Origin: Clostridiales bacterium
GTDB lineage: Bacteria > Bacillota > Clostridia > Oscillospirales > CAG-382
Assembly (NCBI GenBank): GCA_003452915.1
Contig: DMMZ01000015.1
Coordinates: forward strand, 45,382-66,457
Direction of reading: 5' to 3'
Length of the DNA: 21,076 nt
Under the pieces are notes generated by a model. That model worked only from the letters and a program-made list of their open reading frames with translations, did no database searches and was not told where the DNA came from. Within the stretch, counting starts at the first letter, position 1; the number at the start of each line of letters is the position of its first letter. Shown here piece by piece: positions 1 to 7,446 of this stretch. Position numbers and translations under genes: made by a program.

Positions 1-27
1 CATATTAATTAAACACAATCAAAGGCG

Positions 28-1494
28 GTGATTGATATAGCAAGATACGGCACTAAAAAATACGGAAGTGCAAAGTACGGTTCAGGTGGTACGATAATCA
101 AAGTCACACCGCCCGGCGGAGAGCAGAAAACAATCGAAGCTTTCCAAGTGTGCGAAACAGCGTTATCGGTAACGGATAGGGCAGGCTCTTTTCGCCTGTC
201 CTTACCTGCTTTCGACAACTCTATAATCGATGTTTACCCTGTCGGCTCTGATGTCACAATTGATCAGGGTGAAAACATATTTCGAGGGTGGGTAATTAGA
301 CCGCCTAAGAGTTTAATGGGTGTAGTGCGAACAGCGAGCCTTGAAGGGGCTACATATACTAGCCGTACACAAAAAATTATTGTAACCGAAAGCTACACAA
401 ATGTAGCGATAAGCGATATTGTTTTAAATTTGTTTTCGAAGTATGTTTCATGGGCGACAGTCACTAAAGTACAAGCGTGCAGTAAAATAATTTCTATAAA
501 CTTTGGTGACGTGTTTTTATGGGATGCAATGGAGCAGCTTTGCAGGATATCGCTTTACGATTGGTATATTGATGAAACACTAGACGTTAATTTCTTTGAT
601 AAGATATCAAGCGTTAACCCCATTGTACTAAGTCAAGAAAATGCGAATTATAAACGTGGTTCGGCAAACTTCACGCCTGATGCAAGTAAACTTGTAAATA
701 AATTGTGGGTAAAAGGCGGCAAGGCAGTATCTGATCCATTTACACAGTCAATTACAATAAGCGGTACAACACCGATCCCTTTATTTTATACACCACGTTC
801 CCCTATCACTGTTACAATTGGCGGTGTAGAAAAAACGCTCGGCATACAAAATATTACCGATGTCGGCACAAAAGATTTTTTAATCAATACAAATGAAAAA
901 TTGTTAATCCCTGATTTGTGTACAAGCGGAACAGGAACGATAGTTTATTGTTATGAATATCCAATTAAACTATTACTTGAAGATAAGCAATCACAGACAA
1001 AATATGGCGTGTTTGAAGATATTTTAAACGCTGACACAGACGACAAAACAATAGCTCGTGAGTTAGGTATACAATACCTTTTCAAATATTCTAACCCTGT
1101 TATGACGGGCAACATACAACCCATGGAAGGCAAATATAAACCGGGTGAATTAATTAAAATTGAAATACCCGATATAAATATCAATGATTATTTTCAGATT
1201 AAGCAAGTAAGAAACAGCTCTGTTCCGGGCTTAGGTCAAATAAATATTAATTTACAACTTGAAACTCCCGAACGAGACATATCAGGTATACTCAAAGAAT
1301 TTAATGAGCGCCTTGCAAAACTTGAACGGACTATCTATAAAAATAGTGGCACAGAAGTAACAGTTGAGCAATATAGAGAATATACCGACAGCTTAACAAT
1401 GCCTACAATAACAGACAGCAGCATTACATACGTATTGCATCAATATCCGATATGCGGCACAGGAACAATATGTAATACAACATTATTAATCTAA
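28..1494 (+). CDS. Phage tail/baseplate hub-like protein
   Basis: A 488-aa soluble protein with no signal peptide or membrane segment. It opens with a short Tyr/Gly/Lys-rich N-terminus (ARYGTKKYGS), followed by beta-rich sequence. Around residues 105-200 it has a stretch of the kind seen in tail-hub proteins of the XkdQ/YqbQ/gpD type, where a short strand is followed by helix 'ISDIVLNLFSKY' and then 'DAMEQLCRISLYDWYID'. The last ~70 residues include a coiled-coil-like segment (ILKEFNERLAKLER). The start is GTG at 28: an in-frame stop lies at 10-12 and no other start codon intervenes, although the AAAGG ribosome site is very close. It heads a co-directional tail gene series, which supports a structural role at the tail tip. 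The family is inferred from pattern and order; the exact morphogenetic role (hub versus tail-associated lysin scaffold) is uncertain. Confidence 0.7.
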   Translation: MIDIARYGTKKYGSAKYGSGGTIIKVTPPGGEQKTIEAFQVCETALSVTDRAGSFRLSLPAFDNSIIDVYPVGSDVTIDQGENIFRGWVIRPPKSLMGVVRTASLEGATYTSRTQKIIVTESYTNVAISDIVLNLFSKYVSWATVTKVQACSKIISINFGDVFLWDAMEQLCRISLYDWYIDETLDVNFFDKISSVNPIVLSQENANYKRGSANFTPDASKLVNKLWVKGGKAVSDPFTQSITISGTTPIPLFYTPRSPITVTIGGVEKTLGIQNITDVGTKDFLINTNEKLLIPDLCTSGTGTIVYCYEYPIKLLLEDKQSQTKYGVFEDILNADTDDKTIARELGIQYLFKYSNPVMTGNIQPMEGKYKPGELIKIEIPDININDYFQIKQVRNSSVPGLGQININLQLETPERDISGILKEFNERLAKLERTIYKNSGTEVTVEQYREYTDSLTMPTITDSSITYVLHQYPICGTGTICNTTLLI

Positions 1495-1507
1495 TAGAGG
1501 TGGTTAT

Positions 1508-1840
1508 ATGGCAATCACAGCAGGGGCAAATACACTCGCTTTGAATAGCGTAATTAATACAATTTTAAACGGTATCACAGTAATATCAATCAAAAACGTA
1601 GGCGGCGAATATTTTCGTAAAATTCCTACGGATATAGAGGAAATATCGGCAACATCAAAGCTATATACGTTTTATTTAAACGAAACAGAGGGTAATACAA
1701 TTATTACATCTGTATCTTTGTATGGGAACGGAGCAACAACAACGCTCGGAAACGGAACGGAAATAGCATCACAGGCATTGAGCTTGACAAAAGACAATAC
1801 ACAGTCGCTCACAATTTCATGGGAGGTAAGTATAGTATGA
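1508..1840 (+). CDS. Small phage tail protein, unknown function
   Basis: A 110-aa protein preceded by a strong GAGGTGG ribosome site, 13 nt after the tail-hub gene. It is rich in Thr, Ile, Asn and Ser, with alternating hydrophobic/polar residues that suggest beta structure, and it has no cysteines or membrane segment. Its stop overlaps the ATG of the next gene (ATGA), so the two are likely translationally coupled. Position between the hub and the fibre proteins suggests a tail-tip or fibre-adaptor component. I do not recognise the family. Confidence 0.6.
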   Translation: MAITAGANTLALNSVINTILNGITVISIKNVGGEYFRKIPTDIEEISATSKLYTFYLNETEGNTIITSVSLYGNGATTTLGNGTEIASQALSLTKDNTQSLTISWEVSIV

Positions 1841-2697
1841 GTACATATACAAAAACAAATTGGGTTGATAATACAACTCCATTATCAGCAGGAAACCTAA
1901 ACAAAATCGAAGCAGGTATTGAAAAAGCCGTATCAATAAGTAAATATCCAACAGCAGCCGGAACGGGTACAGCGATAACCGTATCGGCTTTAAATTTTGC
2001 TTTAGAGAATGGCGAATCGCTTACATTCATAGCAGCCGCAAATAATAGCAGTTCGGCAACAACGCTTAACGTAAATGATTTAGGTGCTAAATCGATTTAT
2101 AAACCAGGCGGAACATTAGCACCAAAATTAATATCAGGAAAAGCCTATACAGTATGGTATAACGCAGCAGGTGGCAATTTTTTTATTAAAGCCAGTGCAG
2201 AGGGTGATGCAGTAGCTGCTAATGTACTGGCAGAAAAAACATTTAGCAATGACAGCGAAACAGGACTTGTAGGCACAATGACCGAAAGAGGCGTTATTGG
2301 TATTACGCCTTCATCTTACGACCAATTAATTCCCGAAGGGCATTATTTAAACAGTGTTGTATATGGTGATTCTGATTTAGTTTCAGGTAATATAAAATCA
2401 GGTGTTGAGATATTCGGCGTTAACGGTTCGTTTACCGCTGATGCTACCGCAACTGCAAATTTATTATTATCGGGACTGATAGCGTATGTTAACGGCGTAA
2501 AAATAACAGGTACAATGCCAAATAAAAATACAGCATTTCTTATAGTTATACCATCCACAGTAGACCAAACAATACCCGAAGGCTATTACGGTGGGACGTT
2601 TGACAGTGTTACGATAGCCGGTTCAGCTAATTTACTCCCCGAAAACATCAGAGATGGCGTAACTATATTTGGAGTGACAGGCAACTTCGTGGGATAG
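1837..2697 (+). CDS. Phage tail fibre-like protein with internal repeats
   Basis: A 286-aa protein. The start is ATG at 1837, not the in-frame ATG at 1819: GGGAGGT at 1821-1827 is well placed for 1837 and gives an ATGA overlap with the upstream gene. The N-terminus (KTNWVDNTTPLSAGNLNKIE) is a motif common at the start of phage fibre or baseplate-attachment proteins. The middle is Ala/Thr/Asn-rich beta sequence. The C-terminal half carries two units that each contain an 'IPEG-Y' turn and end in 'GV-IFGV-G-F', as seen in many Firmicute prophage tail fibres. It probably forms a trimeric fibre or its adaptor, and the following gene may supply the distal part. Good confidence for a tail structural protein, less for its exact role. 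Confidence 0.7.
   Translation: MSTYTKTNWVDNTTPLSAGNLNKIEAGIEKAVSISKYPTAAGTGTAITVSALNFALENGESLTFIAAANNSSSATTLNVNDLGAKSIYKPGGTLAPKLISGKAYTVWYNAAGGNFFIKASAEGDAVAANVLAEKTFSNDSETGLVGTMTERGVIGITPSSYDQLIPEGHYLNSVVYGDSDLVSGNIKSGVEIFGVNGSFTADATATANLLLSGLIAYVNGVKITGTMPNKNTAFLIVIPSTVDQTIPEGYYGGTFDSVTIAGSANLLPENIRDGVTIFGVTGNFVG
2311..2691 (+). repeat. Two diverged ~45-aa fibre repeat units
   Basis: Within the fibre-like protein, unit 1 (about 2311-2436) and unit 2 (about 2548-2691) share D-Q-x-IPEG-x-Y, a Gly/Ser-rich middle, and the ending G-V-x-IFGV-x-G-x-F. The identity is visible at protein level only; the DNA has diverged. Confidence 0.55.
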
Positions 2698-2723
2698 TCA
2701 ACACATATACAGGAGGATAAAAT

Positions 2724-4640
2724 ATGGCAGATGCAGTATATCCAGGAGCAGTAAAAACATGGACCGATGTTCAGGATAATAACAACGACATATTAGCTTC
2801 GCATATAAATGAAGCATATGCAGAAATAATCGCCACTCAAAAAGAGTTGAACAAAGAAAAGCAAACAAGAGAAACAATGCAAACCAATATAGCGAACGCA
2901 AATACCGCATCAAGCAACGCAGAACAAGCGGCAACATATGCCCTCGAAGCAGCAGATGATGCTGTAGATAAAGCGAATGATGCTCTTACTTCCTCCGCTG
3001 AAAACACCGAATCAATTAAATCCCTCGAGGAATCCTTCTCCAATTCAAACCCGAACGGAGAAAACCGAGTATCAATAACCTCCGCAGCCGATATAGTATC
3101 GTTACCGAAAAATGCGGCACAGGGTGGGTTGATAGGTGTGGTTAAGGGTATGACAATATATCCTCTTGCTATCGGTGCAAGTGTAATCGTAGGTGGTACA
3201 GTTACGTTTGCAAGCGTTTTAAACAATAAATACTATGATAGTTTACATAAAACAATTTTAACAGGCACAGGCTCAACTATGACCGTTACGAACGATACGG
3301 CGGCGACAGCAAGTTTTATCGTTGTTGACTTAAACGTTCACGGCTTACAATCCAAAACCGCAACCGAAATGGCTAATATGACGCCGAATTATTTTAGCGG
3401 CACACAAAATAATACGGTTACGAGATTGAGAAGTGTTGGGAAGAATTTGTTTAACAGGGATGATTTAGAAGTTGGTGATATAACACAAAGTACCGGTTTA
3501 AATCTTGTAAATGCTAATAGATGCAGAACAAAATTCCTAAAAGCTAAGCCATCAACGGCATATGTTTTAAAGAAAAACGATTTAGCGCAGGACTGGTGGG
3601 GCGTTCGTTCATACGATATAAACAAAAATCCTATTGGAACTGTTTGGCTATATAACTTAAACACTCAGATAGGAACATTTACAACCTCTGCAAGCTGTGC
3701 TTACATAAGAATAAAGTTTGACGATACCTTAAATGATGTTTATAATTCAAATGTACAGCTTGAATACGGTACAGTTGCAGCCGCCAATGTACCCTATCAA
3801 GAATCATATCAATATATTGAACCGTTTATATGCCGCAGAGTTCCGAACGGTGTCATGGATACGATTGAAGACGGTAAATATATTCAAAGAAATAGTGTGC
3901 CAACAACAATTGATTTACCAAGCAATTTTTATATAGCAATATCTAATAGTAGTGGAAGGGATATGTACAGAAAAAATGTACTTACTTTAAATCCTGCCGC
4001 TTATAGTTGGGTAGCTTCTTATACTGGGTTTTTATTGTTTTCTTCTAATTTAGGTTTAATACCTCAATACGGCGGATGGGCAAATGTTCCGGTAAATTCA
4101 TATGGCTGGTCAATATACTCAACTGGAATGGATTTAGTTTTACCTACAGGACAAACCCCAGCAACATTTTTTGGAACACTTACTTTAGTTTATCATCTTG
4201 CTGTACCGATAATTACTGAAAATATAACAAGCGGAGTATTACAATCCTATCCGAGCGGTACGATATACGCCGAGCGCGCGTTTAATGATGTATGCGTGTA
4301 CAGCTCAAACGCGGCTATACTTCGGACAGGCTATCCAATAAAAACGCTTGAATCACTTTACAAGGTTAATGAGGTTACAGGCGAATTAACTCCCCTTGAC
4401 GTTAGTGCAGCTGTGATAGCAGTCGGCGGATTAAGTTTTACTCATAGCGGATTGACTAGCGGCGATGTAGTCTTCTTTACTTATTTTTGGAATTATTCGG
4501 GTGTGAACGGGGAGAACGTATATAGTTACCTCGATAGTAAATTTGCAATCGCAGACACTACGAACGGTAAATTTTATTCGTATAAGCCTACAATTACAAA
4601 CGGTGTGATTGTTGGATGGACTGTTACGGAGGTGACATAA
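2724..4640 (+). CDS. Large tail fibre / receptor-binding-type protein
   Basis: A 638-aa protein preceded by AGGAGGATAAAAT. Residues ~30-105 form an Ala/Glu/Asn/Ser-rich coiled coil (SNAEQAATYALEAADDA), typical of the shaft of phage fibres. A beta-rich body follows, with Gly/Thr-rich strands and the phrase 'RSVGKNLFN', frequently seen in phage minor structural proteins of Firmicutes. The C-terminal ~100 residues are beta-rich with repeated Gly-Tyr turns and could be the head that contacts the host surface. There is no enzymatic motif, signal peptide or membrane segment. Its place at the end of the tail genes, just before the lysis genes, is the usual place for the host-recognition protein. Host specificity cannot be read from the sequence. 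Confidence 0.65.
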   Translation: MADAVYPGAVKTWTDVQDNNNDILASHINEAYAEIIATQKELNKEKQTRETMQTNIANANTASSNAEQAATYALEAADDAVDKANDALTSSAENTESIKSLEESFSNSNPNGENRVSITSAADIVSLPKNAAQGGLIGVVKGMTIYPLAIGASVIVGGTVTFASVLNNKYYDSLHKTILTGTGSTMTVTNDTAATASFIVVDLNVHGLQSKTATEMANMTPNYFSGTQNNTVTRLRSVGKNLFNRDDLEVGDITQSTGLNLVNANRCRTKFLKAKPSTAYVLKKNDLAQDWWGVRSYDINKNPIGTVWLYNLNTQIGTFTTSASCAYIRIKFDDTLNDVYNSNVQLEYGTVAAANVPYQESYQYIEPFICRRVPNGVMDTIEDGKYIQRNSVPTTIDLPSNFYIAISNSSGRDMYRKNVLTLNPAAYSWVASYTGFLLFSSNLGLIPQYGGWANVPVNSYGWSIYSTGMDLVLPTGQTPATFFGTLTLVYHLAVPIITENITSGVLQSYPSGTIYAERAFNDVCVYSSNAAILRTGYPIKTLESLYKVNEVTGELTPLDVSAAVIAVGGLSFTHSGLTSGDVVFFTYFWNYSGVNGENVYSYLDSKFAIADTTNGKFYSYKPTITNGVIVGWTVTEVT

Positions 4641-4766
4641 ATGACCGAATTACTTATAAATGCTTTTGTTGCCGCTATTGAGGGCGGTACAATGACGATT
4701 GACAATGTTCCTGAAGTGTATCGGGGACAGGTGCAGGAATTATTAAAAGACAACGAAGGAGAATGA
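4641..4766 (+). CDS. Small (41 aa) phage protein after the fibre gene
   Basis: ATG at 4641 directly follows the fibre stop and is preceded by a near-perfect GGAGGTGA ribosome site (4628-4635). The product is 41 aa, acidic and helix-prone, with no cysteine or membrane segment. Its coding sequence ends at TGA 4764-4766, three bases before the next start codon. Small XkdX-like or unnamed acidic proteins often sit here in Firmicute prophages, but the sequence does not let me assign it to that family. The strong ribosome site and tight spacing on both sides are the main evidence that it is translated. Confidence 0.65.
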   Translation: MTELLINAFVAAIEGGTMTIDNVPEVYRGQVQELLKDNEGE

Positions 4767-4769
4767 AAA

Positions 4770-5093
4770 ATGACAACTTTACAAATATTAATAGCTTTCG
4801 GAATTCCTTCTTCAATTACAGGGTTCTTTATTTGGCAATTAAAGCGAAGTATAGATAAAGCAGAAAAGGCCAGGCAAGAACGAGAAGTATCCCGAGTGCA
4901 AAACGAAACGCTAGTTGTAAAAGGTCTCGGGGCTGCTTTTGCACTTGGAGAAGCCGCAGCTGAAGCTATTCAAAAAGGCGAACATAACGGAGAACTTTCC
5001 GCTGCTCTTGCATATGCACAAAAGGTTAAACATGAGCAAAAGGATTTTCTTACAGAATTAGGCATTAAAAATTTATATTCAAAAGGAGCGTAA
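4770..5093 (+). CDS. Holin-like / lysis-associated single-span membrane protein
   Basis: A 107-aa protein with one N-terminal hydrophobic segment (residues ~4-24, ending before Lys-Arg), followed by a charged helix rich in Glu/Lys/Arg and an Ala-rich stretch (GLGAAFALGEAAAEAIQKGE). The topology is one span with a large cytoplasmic, probably coiled-coil, domain. Genes of this size and design occur just before the endolysin in many clostridial prophages and are usually labelled hypothetical or holin-like. The ribosome site AAGGAG lies about 10 nt upstream of the ATG. A hairpin overlaps its stop codon. With a second membrane protein on the other side of the endolysin, it is unclear which is the holin and which an accessory protein. 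Confidence 0.55.
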   Translation: MTTLQILIAFGIPSSITGFFIWQLKRSIDKAEKARQEREVSRVQNETLVVKGLGAAFALGEAAAEAIQKGEHNGELSAALAYAQKVKHEQKDFLTELGIKNLYSKGA

Positions 5094-5114
5094 GAAATTA
5101 ACCTACGCTCCTTT
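5082..5114 (+). terminator. Intrinsic terminator/attenuator before endolysin
   Basis: A perfect 11-bp stem, AAAGGAGCGTA (5082-5092) with TACGCTCCTTT (5104-5114), with an 11-nt loop. It overlaps the stop codon of the upstream gene and ends 22 nt before the endolysin ATG. The T-run is short (TTT then AAT), so it could be a partial terminator or mRNA-processing/stability hairpin that tunes endolysin expression. Confidence 0.55.
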
Positions 5115-5136
5115 AATATTGGAGGTATAAAAAATC

Positions 5137-5805
5137 ATGGCAAAAATAATTAATGCAATCATTCCTGTTCTCAAAGCAAACTATCACCGCATGACTAGTC
5201 CTTACGGCATGAGGACAAACCCTTTTGATAAGAATGACCCTGTCAAGAAAATGCACTGGGGAATAGACCTAACGGGCAAAAGTGGCGCGGTTGATGATAT
5301 AACTGCTTTTGAGGACGGCGTTGTTATATACGCACGTGACACAGTTGAGGGAAAAAATAAAGATTACCCAGCAGGAAACTATGTCGTATTAAAGCACACA
5401 AACGGCTACACAACGCGTTATTTACATTTAGCTTACGGTACGGTCAAAGTCAAGAAAGGCGATTCTGTAAGGCGAGGACAAGTTATAGGGCGTATGGGAA
5501 CAACAGGAAGCTCAACAGGCAATCACTTACATTTCGATGTATTGCTCAATAATGCTAGAATCGACCCTGTTCCTTACCTACTCGGGTTGAGTAGAATAGT
5601 AAATGACCCGTTAGTTGGCGATGTTGACTTCGACGGGGATGTGGATGCAGTTGATTACATGTATGTAAAAAGGTTATTACTCGGCAATATAAAATTGACA
5701 GACGAACAAAAATCGCTTGCGGACATTAATGGCGATGGTAAAGTTACGCCTGCGGATTATTTATTGCTAAAAAGAATAGTTCTTGGTACATACAAGGTTA
5801 AATAA
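5137..5805 (+). CDS. M23-family endolysin with C-terminal type I dockerin
   Basis: A 222-aa protein preceded by TTGGAGG. Residues ~15-148 form a LytM/M23 zinc endopeptidase domain. H40 and D44 (HWGIDL) and the HLH pair H130/H132 (TGNHLHFD) supply the zinc and catalytic residues, and H97 (RYLH) is the further conserved histidine. It should cut peptidoglycan cross-bridges during lysis. Residues ~161-217 form a dockerin: two Ca-binding F-hand repeats (D162-x-D164-x-D166-x-D168...D173, and D196-x-N198-x-D200...D207), each followed by a helix ending in 'KR-L/I-LG'. No signal peptide is present, as expected for a holin-released lysin. The fusion is odd: endolysin binding modules are normally SH3, LysM or choline/glycan-binding domains, whereas a dockerin binds cohesins on scaffoldins. 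Both domain calls are strong; the role of the dockerin here is inferred. Confidence 0.9.
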   Translation: MAKIINAIIPVLKANYHRMTSPYGMRTNPFDKNDPVKKMHWGIDLTGKSGAVDDITAFEDGVVIYARDTVEGKNKDYPAGNYVVLKHTNGYTTRYLHLAYGTVKVKKGDSVRRGQVIGRMGTTGSSTGNHLHFDVLLNNARIDPVPYLLGLSRIVNDPLVGDVDFDGDVDAVDYMYVKRLLLGNIKLTDEQKSLADINGDGKVTPADYLLLKRIVLGTYKVK

Positions 5806-5825
5806 TAAAGGAGGAATTTATTAAA

Positions 5826-6176
5826 ATGGCAACACTATTTTTAGCAATCGGTCTACTAATATTGATAATGGTTAATATCATCCTCGGAAGCATGAAAGGT
5901 TTTCTTAATAAATCATTCGATTGGGATAAGTGCCGAAAAGGTATATACAAAAATGGCATTATATTTATATGCCTTACTCTGGTCTACCTTGCCGGCTACC
6001 TTAACCAAGATATTATAGCTATCGAAGTAGGCGAATTAAAAGTCAATCTCATGCAAGCTACATACTATACAATTTTAGCAAGTTATCTTTATTACGCAGC
6101 TGATGTTATAAAGAAAATAAGTAAGAACCTTAAATCAGGAACAATCAATGCAGAAAAACCACCTGACATAAAATAA
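5826..6176 (+). CDS. Putative holin / multi-span phage membrane protein
   Basis: A 116-aa protein with three apparent hydrophobic segments: residues ~3-22 (LFLAIGLLILIMVNIILG), ~44-60 (GIIFICLTLVYLAGYL), and a weaker one at ~78-94 containing YYTILASYLYYAAD. It has a charged C-terminal tail. It starts 21 nt after the endolysin behind AAGGAGGAA. Size, topology and place beside the endolysin fit a phage holin, possibly one in which the central acidic patch (EVGEL) lies outside. It is the last gene of the late transcription unit before two terminators. The holin call rests on context; the exact family is not recognised. Confidence 0.6.
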   Translation: MATLFLAIGLLILIMVNIILGSMKGFLNKSFDWDKCRKGIYKNGIIFICLTLVYLAGYLNQDIIAIEVGELKVNLMQATYYTILASYLYYAADVIKKISKNLKSGTINAEKPPDIK

Positions 6177-6319
6177 GATGCTCATATAAACATTATGATA
6201 TATATTCCATTTCACAGACGAGGGTGGAGCTTTTCTAATATCAATCCAAAATCATTATGCATATTATAGTAGTGATAACAGTCAACAAAGTACCACGCTT
6301 TATTCATGGTAGTATTTTC
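6177..6319. other. Non-coding gap after late genes
   Basis: The stretch between the last late gene and the first clear terminator. It holds no ORF with a ribosome site. A Gly-rich phrase, GAGGGTGGAGCTTTT near 6220, resembles the right arm of a decayed terminator, but its left arm is poor. Confidence 0.4.
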
Positions 6320-6348
6320 AGCCTCTCCAACCGGAGGGGCTTTTTTTT
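6320..6348 (+). terminator. Intrinsic terminator of phage late operon
   Basis: Stem AGCCTCTCC (6320-6328) pairs with GGAGGGGCT (6333-6341) with one G-T pair, loop AACC, followed by a run of eight T residues. It probably ends the tail-lysis transcript. Confidence 0.85.
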
Positions 6349-6425
6349 AATAAGATACTCGCTTCCGGAGCGGATAAATAAGACGAACCGCCCAGTGTAT
6401 AAAAATGTATTAAAGTTAATTTTAA

Positions 6426-6462
6426 AGCCTCACCTTCAATCGAGAGTGGGGCTCTTCTTTTA
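6426..6462 (+). terminator. Second intrinsic terminator, convergent boundary
   Basis: Stem AGCCTCAC (6426-6433) pairs with GTGGGGCT (6446-6453) with one G-T pair, followed by a T-rich tail. It sits between the plus-strand late genes and the minus-strand cargo operon ending at 6520. Its arms resemble those of the terminator at 6320, which suggests duplication or convergent design. Confidence 0.6.
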
Positions 6463-6519
6463 TTTTTCACAATATCATATGGATACAAGTTAACAAAAGC
6501 AAATATTGATTACTGAAAA

Positions 6520-7446
6520 TTACTGCAAAGAAATATTATATACATATGTTTTATATGTATCAACAGTATTTGAAGCATTATATTTTTGCGAAATAGGATA
6601 AACTACTCTAACTTTTTCGTGGCTTAAGGCAAATAAGCATACACCTAAAGCTACGGGTTTGGTGCTTAGGGGAGCGATACATGCATAAGTATCGCTTCCA
6701 ATACTATTTTCCAACAAATTATATGTTTCAAACGGGTTGTCTGCTGGTGTATAAAGCATACAACTTTTTTGGTTTTGCATTAATTGATAGTTATTTACTA
6801 TGCTTATGTCCTTATATTTTTGATAAAATGATGGCAAGTTATTAATTAAATTTAATTCTTTATACGCTGTGTCCTCAGTTACTTTAAGTGCTAAAGCTCC
6901 TTCAAATCCCATAAAAAGATATAAGTCATTATTCGTTTCATGGCTAACGCCACTAAACCCAAATAATTCATACATAGATAAATCTCCTATAAAAGATCTG
7001 TAGGAAGTAAATGGCTCTTTAGAAAAATTATAATCATATGGAATAGAATACAGTACTTGCAAGTCCACGCCGGGAATAATAACTTTAAAATACTTAATTA
7101 TTGAAAATATCTCAGGAATTTTAATGCATGAGATATCAATCAATATTTTACTTCCCCAAATATCTATATTGAGTTTTTTTATCTGCATTATAAATTTAAT
7201 AGGTAAAGTATCGCCGCGTATTATTGTAACATTATAATGCTTGAAATACTCCAATATGGAATCTGGAATTTTATCCTCAGTATATTTAATTACAATTATA
7301 TTTTTAATAGATAGTCCATTATTTAACAAATACTCAAAACTTTTTGTCGACCTTTTTTCTGTTGTCAAGGAAAAAATAAAAGTATCAGTAGCCGTTAAAT
7401 CACAACATTGCTCAATGTTATTCATATGATAAATTATGCTATTCAT
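6520..7446 (-). CDS. Unknown protein, last gene of the PRTase-ATPase cassette
   Basis: A 308-aa soluble protein with no signal peptide or membrane segment and no family I can name. ATG at 7446 sits 8 nt after AGGAGGA and overlaps the ATPase stop by 8 nt, so translation is probably coupled to the ATPase. The N-terminal half looks Rossmann-like: strand 'DTFIFSLTTEKRS' (21-33), strand 'IIVIKY' (50-55), strand 'VTIIRGDTL' (73-81), and 'ILIDISCIKIPEIF' (101-114), in which an acidic-Ser 'IDIS' turn could form a ligand pocket. The second half has 'LYSIPYDY' (132-139), 'FMGFEGALAL' and 'APLSTKPVALGVCLFAL' near the C-terminus, with a conserved-looking Lys. As the downstream partner of an ATPase and a PRTase it could be an effector or nucleotide-processing subunit, but that is inference from order only. 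Confidence 0.75.
   Translation of the reverse strand: MNSIIYHMNNIEQCCDLTATDTFIFSLTTEKRSTKSFEYLLNNGLSIKNIIVIKYTEDKIPDSILEYFKHYNVTIIRGDTLPIKFIMQIKKLNIDIWGSKILIDISCIKIPEIFSIIKYFKVIIPGVDLQVLYSIPYDYNFSKEPFTSYRSFIGDLSMYELFGFSGVSHETNNDLYLFMGFEGALALKVTEDTAYKELNLINNLPSFYQKYKDISIVNNYQLMQNQKSCMLYTPADNPFETYNLLENSIGSDTYACIAPLSTKPVALGVCLFALSHEKVRVVYPISQKYNASNTVDTYKTYVYNISLQ

Noticed and set aside
6257..6493. 78-aa plus-strand ORF between lysis genes and cargo
   Set aside because: It spans two terminator hairpins and has no ribosome site.
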